NCBI GenBank assembly: GCA_012861695.1
Contig: JAAOOA010000352.1
Span: 15,001 to 79,000, forward strand
DNA length: 64,000 nt
From: Trematomus loennbergii
Taxonomy: Eukaryota > Chordata > Actinopteri > Perciformes > Nototheniidae
Direction of reading: 5' to 3'
How positions within the stretch are numbered: the stretch's first letter is position 1; every line of letters starts with the position of its first letter. This document shows, piece after piece, positions 29,110 through 39,748 of the stretch. The notes beneath the pieces were generated by a model. That model did no database searches. It was not told the origin of the DNA and saw nothing but the letters and a program-made list of their open reading frames with translations. The position numbers and the translations under genes were made by a program.

Positions 29110-30067
29110 GGCCCCGCTCACACGGGACCGTTTGCGTTTATGCACAGTATGCGTATTCAAAAAAGTCTTCCGTTCACATGCATTAGTTTCATTTAACGTG
29201 TCTGTTCAAACGAGGCCGCTGGAAACGCTGTAGTACATATGCCGGGACTGTAAGTGGCGCTGTAACTTCCGCCACAAAATACACCAAAAGCAGCGAAGAA
29301 GACTCCGGAGCAGCCCCACAGCAATGTTGCCATGGCTACCCTTCTGTTCATGCCCCGTGGTGGATTTAGCAACATGTAGTTCATGTAATTCTCCATGTCC
29401 ACTTGTTGCTGATGGTTGTGGTAGAGGAGCTGTATATTTTTGCACTAATATCTGTAGCATGGTCAGTAGCAGTAGCACTAGCAGTAGCTACTGACAGGAG
29501 AAAGTGTGTGTGGCGATTGCTGGTATTCAGCGATATAGTAATTTCCTCAGCATATGGATAAATGCAATGGGGAAGTTAACTGAAAGAAACCGAATCTGTG
29601 GATATTGCATCGACCCTCCGTGGAGAGGACCCGCTCAGAAAGAGAGATATTCTCTACAAACACCGGGTGAGATGCACCTTTGTCAATATAATGGATCAAT
29701 GCATGAAATCTGACTCTGTTTATTTTGTTTAAGGAGTATATTGGGCGTTAACAATTCTGGTTTGCCTTTTATAATATTATTTCATTCAAGAACCCCTTGT
29801 GCGTTTAATTAACACAGCTATTTTTGATAGTTGCTACAGCAGTGAGCAGGAGAGGTGGGGCTATCGCAATTTTTTCAGGAAATATTCATATAGAGGTGAT
29901 TACACGGACTCGGTTGACCCCCCAGAGCGTTTCGTTTGCAAATCTATCCACCTTGGGACCCATTATCGTTTGTGGGGTCAGTTTCTATCGGCCTCGTGTA
30001 AATAATAGGGCTATACGCACGCAAACTATGCAGATACAAGCAGTTTTCTCCTCGTGTAAACGGTGCC
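29110..30067. mobile_element. Harbinger-like non-autonomous element A
   Basis: Starts ggccccgctcacacgggacc and ends 'ctcgtgtaaacggtgcc'. The 3-bp target duplication TTA at 29,107-29,109 and 30,068-30,070 fits the TWA preference of PIF/Harbinger. No transposase domain is readable. Confidence 0.75.
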
Positions 30068-30324
30068 TTAGAGTCACAGTCTTTAAGAAAATAAGGCCCC
30101 GCTCACACGGGACCGTTTGCGTTTATGCACAGTATGCGTATTCAAAAAAGTCTTCCGTTCACATGCATTTGTTTCATTTAACGTGTCTGTTCAAACGAGG
30201 CCGCTGGAAACGCTGTAGTACATATGCCGGGACTGTAAGTGGCGCTGTAACTTCCGCCAAAATACACCAAAAGCCGCGAAGAAGAGCAACCCGAGCAGCC
30301 CCGCTGCAATGTTGCCATGGCTAC

Positions 30325-31094
30325 TGTTGATAATTCGTGATCTTCTCGCTCCCAGGAAAGAAACTTAAAATAACGAGACTAATGGAGTCTCTGAAAAGGT
30401 TCAAATGGGTAGTTTAATTAAGTAACGTGGTAAAAGAACAAGCATGGGTAATGTGGAGACAAAGCCGGTGTGTCTTCAGGGAGGCTGCAGCGAAGGAAAG
30501 AGAGCGAGCGGTTCTCTGTCCGCTGTTTTTATCCATCTCTCGTCGTCTCCCGCTGTGCAAATAGTGGGTATTCCCTTCTCATTTGCCGGTTCGATATCGC
30601 GAGAGCACAGATGATTTCGACATTGATATTCTCTGCCTACTTCCTTAAGCATTTTCTCCTCATTATCTCTGTCATGACTTTCTATTTAATACCTTATAAA
30701 CAGCTGTAATACTTAGTTTAGAAGTCCTAGTGGTTCCGCTCCGGCACAGTTCTTATTTTACGGAAATTCCCTCTGACGTCATAGCTTCTCACGTATCTGT
30801 AAACACTACGATCAACTAGACCTTCATTTAATATTCAGCAGTAATAATATCTTAACGTCTATCGATGTAGTGTTAAAGTCCGTACGTTTGTGTGTAACAC
30901 TCAAAGTCATTTTCACTTTACATTCAGAAAACGCAACATTAGTCACAAGCTAACCGGATAAAGGATTTTTCAGAATAAAAGCTTGGCATTGATTTCCTGA
31001 GAACTTCCGGGCTTTTCCACAATAAAACAGCTTTAAACTGACGATATGTTTTAGACTGAATTATGCTGTTTAACATTGATTTTAATTTCTAACA
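30325..31094 (-). repeat. Provirus 3' LTR (770 bp)
   Basis: On the minus strand it begins TGTTAGAAATT and ends ATTATCAACA. Compared base by base by eye it appears identical to the 5' LTR. An AATAAA-type signal and the U3/R/U5 limits were not defined. Confidence 0.95.
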
Positions 31095-31864
31095 ATCCCT
31101 CCTTTCACACCATTTAAGGTGTGAACACAATACTAAAAGTAATAAGTTCTTCATCTGACTGCTTTTAAACTGACGGTATGTTTTAGACTAAATCATGCCA
31201 TAAAACATTGAATTTTAATTTCTAACAATCCCTCCTTTCACACCTTTTAAGGTGTGAACACAATACTGAAAGTAATGAGTTCTTCATCTGAACTGTGCAT
31301 AGTACATATCTCATATCAAAGAACACAATCATAAATGTAATGGTTTAAATAACCATCATCAAAAATACAACAAATACAAAAAATACTTTGGCTGGTCTTC
31401 AAACATAAAAGTTTTCCCTTGTGCATAACTTCTAGTTTTAATCATTCAATATAGCAGCAACTTGTGGTATTGGAACATTTCTTACTCCTCCTTTCACAGA
31501 AACCGTTCCCATACCACATTCAGTTGTTAAGGCACTTGTTATACAAAGCATAAAAAACATACAATTTAAAAATCGCATCACTAATAACAGTATAAAACAT
31601 AAAAAGAGAAACTATTTTAGAATAGTGTGGTAAGAAAAAGAAAAAAAACACAAAACTTGGTGTAGGAATGGTATAAAGTAAAATAAAAATAAACTATTCT
31701 TGGAATAGTGTACAGTAAATTGAAATGGATTCACTCCATTTTAGTATTGCAACTGGTTCACTTTTTTACATGATTTCATCATTTAAAGGATCAGCTTAGC
31801 TGGACATTCGCTGGACATTCATTGAACAATCTCATCTCTGAACATCCCTATCATTTAACATCAT
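31095..31864 (-). promoter_or_regulatory. Polypurine tract and env-LTR spacer with duplicated PPT
   Basis: The polypurine tract gaaaggaggg (plus-strand complement at 31,097-31,106) sits two bases from the LTR, as expected for plus-strand priming. A second copy of tract plus U3 edge lies 133 bp upstream (31,230-31,239). The rest of the 770 bp before the env stop has no recognised gene. Confidence 0.75.
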
Positions 31865-32800
31865 TTAAACAAACTCATCATTTTCATCTATATCTGTGTA
31901 CGGGGGTGGGTTGTCTTGTTCTGCTAGTATTTGAAACGGTCCCCTCATGAGATATTGACCCCTAGTGTATTCCTGGTTGAGGGCCCCATTAACCAGTCGG
32001 TTTGCAAAAGTGCGGATGCATGTTGAGCAACAACAACACAGTACCAATATCACGACCACACCTGAGATAGACATCAGTCCACTCAGTACTAGATTCTTGT
32101 ATTTTCCCAGCAGACCATCAAAGAAATCTCCTAGGGGGTTTGGTCCTATCCCACTATTGTCTGCCATCTCCCTACTCAAAACAGCGAGTCCCTTTAGTGC
32201 CTTTGTTACTGATCCGTCAGGTGCTGTATTATTTGGGATGAAGGTACAACATAATGTTCCGAAAATTTCACACACACCCCCTTTTTCTGCCAGAAGCATG
32301 TCTAGAGCCATTCTGTTCTGCAAAGACATGATGCTGGTCTTGTCCAGTTGTTCATGTAGTCCCCTAAACGCATCTAAAGAGTGATTTATGAACCTCTGCT
32401 GATTGTAGTAGATATAGTTAATCCAGTCAACATTCTTATTTACTGTGGGCCAAAGGAAAATGGATTCCAATCCTGCGAAGATCTGGTTTCTAGCTTTAAA
32501 CTCGTCTGGTACTCCCCTAGGCACCCCTATGCTGTCCATGTACACAGTGGAATCAAAACTCCCTCTAGGGGCTGACCTTTTGGCCCTGGTTGCTTTGGGT
32601 TGGAGTGCCATTCTTATCAGTTGCTCGGCCGTCATTGGTACTGCATAAAAAGGCATCACTAGCTGTACCATAGCACAGGTCCCCGTCCAATCCCGTGGTA
32701 AAACTGGGTACAAGGTTTTAGTGCCACAATACCACCACACATCTGCTCTGGGAAACTGGGTAATGGGCATAGCTATGCCTGGGAGAAACTCCTGGTTCAT
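31865..32800 (-). CDS. env: ERV env, transmembrane-subunit half
   Basis: 312 codons from the ATG at 32,800; the frame is open further upstream, so this ATG is internal. A basic cleavage-like motif RAKR lies at residues 72-75. About 85 residues later comes an 'LQNRMALDMLL' heptad-type region with the gammaretroviral CX6CC disulphide motif (residues 177-185), then one membrane anchor (about 238-257) followed by a Cys cluster and a cytoplasmic tail ending DENDEFV. It is separated from the surface half by a one-base frame shift at about 32,900-32,940. Confidence 0.88.
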   Translation of the reverse strand: MNQEFLPGIAMPITQFPRADVWWYCGTKTLYPVLPRDWTGTCAMVQLVMPFYAVPMTAEQLIRMALQPKATRAKRSAPRGSFDSTVYMDSIGVPRGVPDEFKARNQIFAGLESIFLWPTVNKNVDWINYIYYNQQRFINHSLDAFRGLHEQLDKTSIMSLQNRMALDMLLAEKGGVCEIFGTLCCTFIPNNTAPDGSVTKALKGLAVLSREMADNSGIGPNPLGDFFDGLLGKYKNLVLSGLMSISGVVVILVLCCCCSTCIRTFANRLVNGALNQEYTRGQYLMRGPFQILAEQDNPPPYTDIDENDEFV

Positions 32801-32850
32801 TACAACCTTTGTAGAATTGCACCACTTAAGAGTTCCTACTTCAGTACCTT

Positions 32851-33975
32851 TTAGGTAGTTCCTTGTGATGCAGTCATAAAGTCCCTCGTAAGACGTGAAG
32901 GCAGGTGGAATGTCATTATTGTTACCACTGGATACTTTTGAGAAATGTCAACACAATCTGCTGGGGATTTTTGTCCATAGAGTTTGTACATACAGATCTG
33001 TCCTCGTGGGTTATTGTGGGCGTTAAATGGAAATGGTACTGTTCCCAAACTTGGTCGAGCAGCCGCACAGGCCAGACAGTCCGCCATATTGCTCTGCTTA
33101 ACAGAATACACAACCCAGTCTAACCAGGAATTTTTGTCCTCGTATCCCGTTTCCACTGCCATGGCTTTCTGTATAGAAGTCGTACTCAGATAGGTGACCA
33201 GTGGATTGTTCTCGGATTTCGCAGGGGGTACTTCTGGTTTTGGCTGAAGAAAGGATTCAGTGTGTGGGGCGAGATCAGGGATTACATCAGCTTGGGGTTC
33301 AATTATTTTCACTAAAATTGATCCCATTGGGTCTTTTCCAGGAACTTCTATCCCTATCAGTAAATGAAATGCAGTGACATCTCCCTTTTTCTTAAAGACG
33401 GGAGTGAGTTCACTTTTAAAAGCAATTATTATTGGATTATGTTTGCTCATATCTCCACTATGGCGACCTTTGGAAAAAGATAGCTGAGACCTAAACGCCA
33501 AACCAGGGGGATTGTTATTTCCTTGAGCCCTAGCACTCCAATATACCTTCTCTGAATTGGGACACCATGAATTATCATCTGGCCGTCCCCAAGCATGGAT
33601 GCACCCATAAACGTCATGGCCTGTTTTGTCATGCAAATCTCCACAAACAACCACATCACAGACATCAAGACTGACCGTAACTGCTTTACCTCTTGGAATG
33701 AGTATTTCTAACATCTCCTTTTGCGGCTTAGCGGATCTTTTGGCTCTGGGGGTAAATGGAAGTTTCTGGATCACAGCTTGAGTTTTGTTAGTGTTATTGG
33801 CACTTTCTATGAGTTCACTAATGGATTCGGGTTTTTCACGATGCTGTACTCCCCACCCAATCAGAAAGATGCCAATGGTAATGAATAAAACTAACAATGA
33901 TATCACAATTCTTATCCCTAGGGGGCCCCTTGGTTGCTCTGACTTTTTCAATGGCATTTCATCAATTTTATCCAT
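32851..33975 (-). CDS. env: ERV env, leader and surface-subunit half
   Basis: 374 residues from the ATG at 33,975. There is no classical cleavable signal; instead a hydrophilic N-terminus of 20 residues is followed by a long hydrophobic segment (residues 21-42) and then a basic motif RAKR at 77-80, a type II-like leader arrangement. The rest is the presumed receptor-binding subunit, rich in Cys, Pro and Trp. It ends prematurely because of the frame shift near its 3' end. Confidence 0.85.
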   Translation of the reverse strand: MDKIDEMPLKKSEQPRGPLGIRIVISLLVLFITIGIFLIGWGVQHREKPESISELIESANNTNKTQAVIQKLPFTPRAKRSAKPQKEMLEILIPRGKAVTVSLDVCDVVVCGDLHDKTGHDVYGCIHAWGRPDDNSWCPNSEKVYWSARAQGNNNPPGLAFRSQLSFSKGRHSGDMSKHNPIIIAFKSELTPVFKKKGDVTAFHLLIGIEVPGKDPMGSILVKIIEPQADVIPDLAPHTESFLQPKPEVPPAKSENNPLVTYLSTTSIQKAMAVETGYEDKNSWLDWVVYSVKQSNMADCLACAAARPSLGTVPFPFNAHNNPRGQICMYKLYGQKSPADCVDISQKYPVVTIMTFHLPSRLTRDFMTASQGTT

Positions 33976-34212
33976 GGTTATATCAGTTACAGAGTTCTAT
34001 AATGATGAGTTTAAAGAATAACAGGCACCAAAAAAAAAAACAAATCTTGGACTACACAGAAATAAAAACAAAATCTTGGACTCTTTTTTTTACAACAAAA
34101 ATAGGTTTCAGATGAAAAAAAAAATAGTTATTCTGCTTTAGTGATCAATCTATAATCTAAAGACAATTGGTCTTTTGAGCTGTTTCTATCTGAATGTCTC
34201 TTGATCTGATTT

Positions 34213-35355
34213 TTATTTATCGTTTTGTTCCAGCTCTGCCAAATCAGTCCTAACTTCCGAGAGCTTTCTGGAAGGTGCCAGTGCAGGGCGACAATGTGTC
34301 AGGTGGTGCCAATTTGCTCCTTTTTTACCTTTTATCCGGAGCGCGTGTGAAGTTCTTTCAACAACTTCCCACGGTCCAGTCCACCTGGGTTCAGCCCACT
34401 TTCTTTTGTGAACTTTCAACCTCACCCAATCACCCGGCTGTAGAGGAGTCTCTTCTGGTGCTTCGTCTGGTTTCTCTGCAGTTCTTTGAACCTGTGTAGA
34501 CAAAACTTGGATAATGTTACTCAGAGCCCTGACATATTCGTCAACTTCTATTTGTCTGATATCTAAAGCTGGGCCACTCCCTCCTTCTCTAGGAGGACCT
34601 GGCATTGGCCTACCAGTCAACAACTCATGGGGCGAAAGATGTGTTTTAGCACCCTGAGATGATCTCATTGACATGAGTGCCAAAGGCAAAGCATCAACCC
34701 ATTTGATTTTTGTACCAAAAGTGACCTTTGCAATTTTCCCTTTTAATGTTCGGTTTGCTCTTTCTACAATACCCTGAGACTGTGGGTGGTATGCTGACCC
34801 AAACTTATGAATTATACCGAAATATAACTCTACTTCCTCCAAATGTTTGCTTGTGAAATGTGTGCCATTGTCTGACCTTATTATCTTTGGCACTCCATAG
34901 CGGGGTATAAGTTCTGTTTTAAGCCACTTAATGACTGTCTTTGCATCTTCTTTCTTACAGGGAATGGCTTCAATCCATCTGGTATAACGATCAATCATTA
35001 CCAACATATACCTAAACCCTCTAACTACATTCTCTGCTCCCATGTCTGTGTAATCAATACAAATGTCTTTGAATGGGGCTTCTGGGACTGGATATCTTCC
35101 CATTGGGCATTTGTATGGCTTTCTTACATTAAATGCATTGCATGTGTCACAGTCGTTTACAAAGTTTTCAACCATGTCTTTCATGTAAGGATGCCACCAC
35201 TGTTGTTCAATGTCTTTTGTTGTTCTTGCTTTGCCCACATGAGTGGGACCATGTGATTGTTCTATTAGCAGGTGGCATAACTTTGCAGGTGCGACTAACG
35301 GCCATCGTGGGCTCTCCATAGACCATCTACTTCTTTTGCTCCTTTCTGACTCCAT
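34213..35355 (-). CDS. pol: ERV pol, integrase
   Basis: The N-terminal zinc-binding His/Cys set is readable (HGPTH and CDTC). The catalytic DDE residues are visible in 'DICIDYTD', '[10 protein letters not shown]' and '[11 protein letters not shown]', and the C-terminal GPY/F-type module in '[20 protein letters not shown]'. It inserts proviral cDNA into host DNA. It overlaps the preceding segment by about 60 bp in another frame. Confidence 0.95.
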   Translation of the reverse strand: MESERSKRSRWSMESPRWPLVAPAKLCHLLIEQSHGPTHVGKARTTKDIEQQWWHPYMKDMVENFVNDCDTCNAFNVRKPYKCPMGRYPVPEAPFKDICIDYTDMGAENVVRGFRYMLVMIDRYTRWIEAIPCKKEDAKTVIKWLKTELIPRYGVPKIIRSDNGTHFTSKHLEEVELYFGIIHKFGSAYHPQSQGIVERANRTLKGKIAKVTFGTKIKWVDALPLALMSMRSSQGAKTHLSPHELLTGRPMPGPPREGGSGPALDIRQIEVDEYVRALSNIIQVLSTQVQRTAEKPDEAPEETPLQPGDWVRLKVHKRKWAEPRWTGPWEVVERTSHALRIKGKKGANWHHLTHCRPALAPSRKLSEVRTDLAELEQNDK

Positions 35356-36815
35356 TGATTCTGTTCATACACTCCAGCATATTTCTGCATGTCTATGATG
35401 TGTTCGGTGGTTAACTCTTCTTGAGTATTGGCCTTCGTACATATCATTTGCTTGCTGTACCCTCCTGCCTGCTTTGCTGCTTTGTCTGCTGCATCATTTC
35501 CTCTGGATATTGCATTGTCCAATGTTTGATGTCCTTTGCATTTCATCACTGCTACTTGTGATGGCAACAGTACAGATGTTAGCAGGAGTTTTAGCGCTTC
35601 AGCATGTTTTACTGGTGTTTTAGCAGATGTTAGAAACCCTCTTCTGATCCACTGTGGTCCGTCTATATGCACTGCTCCATAGGCATATGCTGAATCTGTA
35701 TAGATATTGACTCTTTGTCCCTCTGCATGCTCCAAAGCTTTGGTGAGTGCCACAACTTCTGCCAGTTGGGCCGAAGCAGGCTGGGAGATGATTTCTGCTT
35801 TTATGACCTGTATGTGTCTCCCTTCTGCTGGACCTACTACTGCATAGGAGGCCACATTTCCGTCGTCTCCCTTGTAACAACAGCCATCACTGTATAAAGT
35901 GAGCTCTGGCTTGTCCAAAGCGTCTATCTCTAAATCAATTCTTATCTTGAGATCGTTTTGGGAGACAAATTCACAGTCATGGGGTGTGTGTTCATTTGTA
36001 CTCAATCCTGTAGACATGTTTGTTAACCCTGCTTGGTACGTTATGTGTGGTTTCAACAGGCTACTCTGAATCTTAATTTTCCTGATTGGAGAAAATGTAA
36101 ATGCCTGTGAATTTATAAATGCTACTACTCCATGTGCTGTGTTGACTTTCAATGGGTGGCACATTACCACGTGTGCAGTTTTCTCGATGACTTTTGCTAG
36201 TGCAGCTAGATGTCTTGCACATCCTGTCTGGCCTAGTTCTATATTGTCCAACTTGGAGCTATGGTACATCAGTACCTGTCTCACTCCCCCTTTTTTCTGA
36301 AACAGGACTCCATTGACTATTCCACCTGATTCAGAAACATCAAGGAAAAAATCATTGTCATAATCAGGAGTGGAGAGGTGTGCCGCTTGACTCAGGGCTT
36401 GCTTCGTCTTCGTGAAAGCTTCTTCGGCTAACGTTGTCCACTCGAGAGTAGCTTTAAGATTTCTGTTTCCTGCTTCTGCAATTATGTGTCTCAGTGGTTG
36501 TGTCAAATCCACATAGTCAGGTATGTAGGTCCTGCTATATCCTGTTAGGCCCAAAAATGCTAGCATCTCTTGCACTGTTTTAGGCTTCGGTTGGGAGAGG
36601 ATGGAAGATCTTTGTGCTGGTGTCAGAGTCAGGCTGTTGGAGGAAATCATTCTTCCCAGGAATGTAACCGTTCTCCTTGCGATTTGAGTCTTTTCTCTCT
36701 TCACCTTGTATCCAACATTGGCCAGTAGGATTAGCAATTTCTGTGTCACAGCGAGACATGTTGCTGCATCCGGTCCGGCTAGGAGCAAATCATCGACATA
36801 CTGTATTAGAGTCAC
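35295..36815 (-). CDS. pol: ERV pol, reverse-transcriptase C-part and RNase H
   Basis: Starts at the polymerase active-site motif YVDDLLLAG, continues through the thumb/connection ('[16 protein letters not shown]'), and has an RNase H with acidic residues in 'LTLYSDGCC', 'AELAEV'-like helix context ('[14 protein letters not shown]') and '[12 protein letters not shown]'. The gamma-type RNase H basic loop region is present. It is separated from the fingers/palm part by a one-base shift near 36,820-36,900. Confidence 0.93.
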   Translation of the reverse strand: MTLIQYVDDLLLAGPDAATCLAVTQKLLILLANVGYKVKREKTQIARRTVTFLGRMISSNSLTLTPAQRSSILSQPKPKTVQEMLAFLGLTGYSRTYIPDYVDLTQPLRHIIAEAGNRNLKATLEWTTLAEEAFTKTKQALSQAAHLSTPDYDNDFFLDVSESGGIVNGVLFQKKGGVRQVLMYHSSKLDNIELGQTGCARHLAALAKVIEKTAHVVMCHPLKVNTAHGVVAFINSQAFTFSPIRKIKIQSSLLKPHITYQAGLTNMSTGLSTNEHTPHDCEFVSQNDLKIRIDLEIDALDKPELTLYSDGCCYKGDDGNVASYAVVGPAEGRHIQVIKAEIISQPASAQLAEVVALTKALEHAEGQRVNIYTDSAYAYGAVHIDGPQWIRRGFLTSAKTPVKHAEALKLLLTSVLLPSQVAVMKCKGHQTLDNAISRGNDAADKAAKQAGGYSKQMICTKANTQEELTTEHIIDMQKYAGVYEQNQWSQKGAKEVDGLWRAHDGR

Positions 36816-36850
36816 TCCTTCTGGTAGTTGTAATGCACTGAGATCTTGTT

Positions 36851-38095
36851 TTAACGCCCGATTAAATAATCCCGGACTATCTTGTACCCCTGTGGCATCC
36901 TATTGTAAGTGTATCTCTGTCCCTGGTAGGTGAAAGCAAATATGTCCTGGACATTTGGATCTAATGGCAAGCAAAAGAATGCATTAGCTAGATCTATCAC
37001 TGTGAAATATTTGTGACCTGGATTAAGACTTTGTAATGCCACATGTGGATCTGGGACCGGGATATTTGCAGTTTTAGTGACTTTATTGATTTCTCTTAGA
37101 TCATGGACCATCCTCCAACCCTTGTTCCCAGCTTTTGGTACTGGCAAGATGGGGGTATTCCATTCTGAGCAGGTGTGTCTGATTACTCCAGCTTGTAACA
37201 ATCCTTGGATGGTATTTCCGATCCCCTCAATCTGTTCTTGTTTCAATTTGTATTGAGGGCGCCAACATGGTCTGTAATCTTCCAACATCTCCACTGAGAC
37301 TTCATGATTTACTAAACCAACATCATAGTCTCCAGTAGTCCAAAGATATGTTGGCACTTGTGACAGCATGTCTTCTGTGTCTGGATGGTTTGTGTGTTCT
37401 CTTCCATGATCTCTGTCCAATTCCTGTTTTTCCAATAATCCTTTTTCCTTGCTATTGTTTCCAATCCTCCACATCGTGTGGTCTGTTGATTGCCACAGGA
37501 AAGGTGATTCTGTTGGCAACCAGTCTGCGTTCAAGGCAGTCTTTATCATTGGACCCAATGATCTAGATTCCGCTCCTATGGTCATGGCAAGCGTGACATG
37601 GGGAACAGCTTCTTCAGATAAATTGTACCATTGTCTTTGTTCTGATGTGAGTTTTACAGCTGCTGCTACACCCTGCGGTCCTACATAGATGTCCGCCACT
37701 GTCAAATCTTCCGTCATTCCCTCTTTATCTTCCAACCAAGCGTCTTGATATTCTTCATCCGGTCTTCTTAGATAATTGTACGTACAATGAAGGGGATCTT
37801 GTGGGGGCCCATAGGGTCCCAGTGTATTTATCCATGGCTTCCAAGCCATGTAGGTTCTTTGCACATGTGGAGTATCGATTTCAGTGGTGATCAGGCGGCT
37901 CCAGTACACTGTAGTTGTGTCATTTTCTTCATCGTTCTCTGGATTTGCTGCCATCACATGATTCTTTGTTGGCCGGCATACGTTTGGTAGAGTGGTATTT
38001 GTCCTGGGAATTGGATTATGAGTCCATCTGGGGTGCACAAAATTCTTGCTCCTGATTTTACTAGGAGGTCTCTTCCCATCAGATTTATGGGACAA
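36851..38095 (-). CDS. pol: ERV pol, reverse-transcriptase N-part
   Basis: Fingers/palm motifs: 'GVIRHTCSEWNTPILPVPK', 'WRMVHDLREINKVT', 'YFTVIDLANAFFCLPLDP' (first catalytic Asp) and 'YNRMPQGYK'. The N-terminal portion (about 180 residues) before the polymerase contains the protease-RT linker. The first codons overlap the protease frame. Confidence 0.93.
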   Translation of the reverse strand: MSHKSDGKRPPSKIRSKNFVHPRWTHNPIPRTNTTLPNVCRPTKNHVMAANPENDEENDTTTVYWSRLITTEIDTPHVQRTYMAWKPWINTLGPYGPPQDPLHCTYNYLRRPDEEYQDAWLEDKEGMTEDLTVADIYVGPQGVAAAVKLTSEQRQWYNLSEEAVPHVTLAMTIGAESRSLGPMIKTALNADWLPTESPFLWQSTDHTMWRIGNNSKEKGLLEKQELDRDHGREHTNHPDTEDMLSQVPTYLWTTGDYDVGLVNHEVSVEMLEDYRPCWRPQYKLKQEQIEGIGNTIQGLLQAGVIRHTCSEWNTPILPVPKAGNKGWRMVHDLREINKVTKTANIPVPDPHVALQSLNPGHKYFTVIDLANAFFCLPLDPNVQDIFAFTYQGQRYTYNRMPQGYKIVRDYLIGR

Positions 38096-38646
38096 TTTGG
38101 TGCATAGAGGAATGGATGTTGGAGAAGCTGCTTTCCAATTTTTGTGACCAATGGTAATGTATATCTTTGTACATCAATTTTTCCCGAGTATCCAACTGTT
38201 TTGAGGGTGTGTTTTGAGAGTGGAGGTGGTTTTCCTTTCAAACTAGTTAAGCAGGAAGCTGTGGCTCCTGTATCCACCATCATTTCCACCTTTTCTCCCT
38301 CAATCTCACAGGTGACCATTGGTTCATCTTGGGCTGGAATTACGTCACCTGTGATTGGATCCTCTGGGCTCCTCATTGGTATGGACCACTCCAAGCTGTC
38401 AGAGGCATTTGGTTCATGTTTGGCACCCCTCTTCCTCCTGGTTGTCCTTGAAATCCTCCGCCACCACTGGGACCTCCCCTCTGTTGATACATGGGTGCTT
38501 GCTGTTGCTGTACTTGGGGATAATACTGTTGTGCCTGGGGCTGCTGAAATTGTGCAGGATCGAATCCTGGTGCTTGTGGTGGGTATTGCATTAGTAGTAG
38601 CGGACAATCTGTGGCCCAATGGCCCAGTTGGCTGCAATAGAAACAT
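37954..38646 (-). CDS. pro: ERV protease
   Basis: Retropepsin: active-site motif 'MMVDTGATASCL' and the second conserved block 'CPINLMGRDLLVKSGA'. The first about 70 residues of this frame overlap the nucleocapsid frame and are probably not translated as such. Access from gag could be by ribosomal -1 shift or could reflect an indel. Confidence 0.9.
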   Translation of the reverse strand: MFLLQPTGPLGHRLSATTNAIPTTSTRIRSCTISAAPGTTVLSPSTATASTHVSTEGRSQWWRRISRTTRRKRGAKHEPNASDSLEWSIPMRSPEDPITGDVIPAQDEPMVTCEIEGEKVEMMVDTGATASCLTSLKGKPPPLSKHTLKTVGYSGKIDVQRYTLPLVTKIGKQLLQHPFLYAPNCPINLMGRDLLVKSGARILCTPDGLIIQFPGQIPLYQTYAGQQRIM

Positions 38647-38810
38647 CCTTGAAACCGGATGTTTTTTCCTCTGCCTCTTCCCCCTCGGAAACCTCCTCCT
38701 CCTCCTCTTTGTTGGTTCTGCTGATAATTTTCTTGGACTTGCATTTGAACTGGTAAAGGTGCCTGGCCTGCATTCTCCGTTGGTTTGGCCATGTCTGTCG
38801 TAGCTATCAT
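38373..38810 (-). CDS. gag: ERV gag, nucleocapsid part
   Basis: One CCHC zinc knuckle 'CFYCSQLGHWATDC' preceded by a Gly/Arg-rich box 'GGGGGFRGGRGRGK' and followed by a Gln/Pro-rich tail. It binds genomic RNA for packaging. The ATG at 38,810 overlaps the TGA of the capsid frame (ATGA), which is unlikely to be a true start. Confidence 0.9.
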   Translation of the reverse strand: MIATTDMAKPTENAGQAPLPVQMQVQENYQQNQQRGGGGGFRGGRGRGKNIRFQGCFYCSQLGHWATDCPLLLMQYPPQAPGFDPAQFQQPQAQQYYPQVQQQQAPMYQQRGGPSGGGGFQGQPGGRGVPNMNQMPLTAWSGPYQ

Positions 38811-39748
38811 CTGCCTTGAGGCTTTTTGTTTTTATTAGCTTCGTTATCTCTGTCAGCTACTTGCATCTTCAAAAGTCTTTTTGCTAGTTTTCTTGTATCT
38901 TCATCATCTTCCTCCTTTAATTCCTGATGTTTAGTGTCATGGTGAATGAGATGTAGTCTCCATTCTTCTGGGGGTTTCACTTCTAGTCCCACCACGTCTC
39001 TTAGGCGTTCCTGGACTGATTTAGGAAGGGCGTTAATGACCGCATTCTTCCACAACATTATGACAGCCGGAGAAGCGTCATGTCGTTCTCCAGTGCAGTC
39101 CTCCCACAGTCCTTCACATCTCTTCAGGAAAGCATGCATGTCTTCCCCCGGTTCTTTTTTCAGGCTGTTGAGGGCTTGTAAACTGCGTGTTGTTGGGTAG
39201 ATGCTACGAATAGCAGCCCAATAGCTCGACCTGATTTGGTTGAACGAAATGTTATCTGGAGAGTTGGTGCATTTGGCCTTGGAATCTACTGCTCTTGCCT
39301 CTAGTCTTCCTTCTATCCGTCCAAGCAGTGCCCTTATGTCTCCCAGGCACAGGTGGTCTTGGACAGTATATTTCTCCAGATCATTTATCCACTTCTGTCC
39401 TCCTTGGGTGAGTGGCGGTAGCTTTGCCACTAACGACTCCATGTCCCTGTGTGTCCATGGTTGGTAGTCAAATCCTCCTCTTCCAGCCGCTATCAATGGC
39501 ATGGAGGTATGAACACGGGTCTTGGTTCTTACAGGTTTGGGGCATGTGTCAGGGTGCTGTTGCTCGATTTCGTCACTACTACTGTTCTCTGGGGAAGATA
39601 CAATACTGCTTCGTTGGTGTAACTGTTCTTGGTATGGGGAGTGTCTACTGGTTACACACTGTGCACTGCCGCCGTCCTGTTCTTGTCCTTTGGAATAATC
39701 TTTGTCAGGGAGTAGTTTGTTCGGCGTGATGTTTGAGCTTCTTCCCAT
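38807..39748 (-). CDS. gag: ERV gag, capsid part
   Basis: 313 residues. Gamma-type capsid wording 'FDYQPWTHRDMESLVAKLPP' and a major-homology-like block with Q...E spacing ('LKKEPGEDMHAFLKRC'), ending in a charged region ('HHDTKHQELKEEDDEDTRKL'). The frame differs from both neighbours by one base. Confidence 0.85.
   Translation of the reverse strand: MGRSSNITPNKLLPDKDYSKGQEQDGGSAQCVTSRHSPYQEQLHQRSSIVSSPENSSSDEIEQQHPDTCPKPVRTKTRVHTSMPLIAAGRGGFDYQPWTHRDMESLVAKLPPLTQGGQKWINDLEKYTVQDHLCLGDIRALLGRIEGRLEARAVDSKAKCTNSPDNISFNQIRSSYWAAIRSIYPTTRSLQALNSLKKEPGEDMHAFLKRCEGLWEDCTGERHDASPAVIMLWKNAVINALPKSVQERLRDVVGLEVKPPEEWRLHLIHHDTKHQELKEEDDEDTRKLAKRLLKMQVADRDNEANKNKKPQGR

Noticed and set aside
30470..30709. 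Identical 79-residue open frames in both LTRs (also 42,916-43,155) as a viral accessory gene
   Set aside because: They run on the plus strand, antisense to the provirus, and are identical simply because the LTRs are; there is no further support.
37954..38095. A definite programmed -1 frameshift site between protease and reverse transcriptase
   Set aside because: The frame change has the right direction, but no standard slippery heptamer followed by a clear pseudoknot was found, and the same direction occurs at all other breaks, so an indel is at least as likely.
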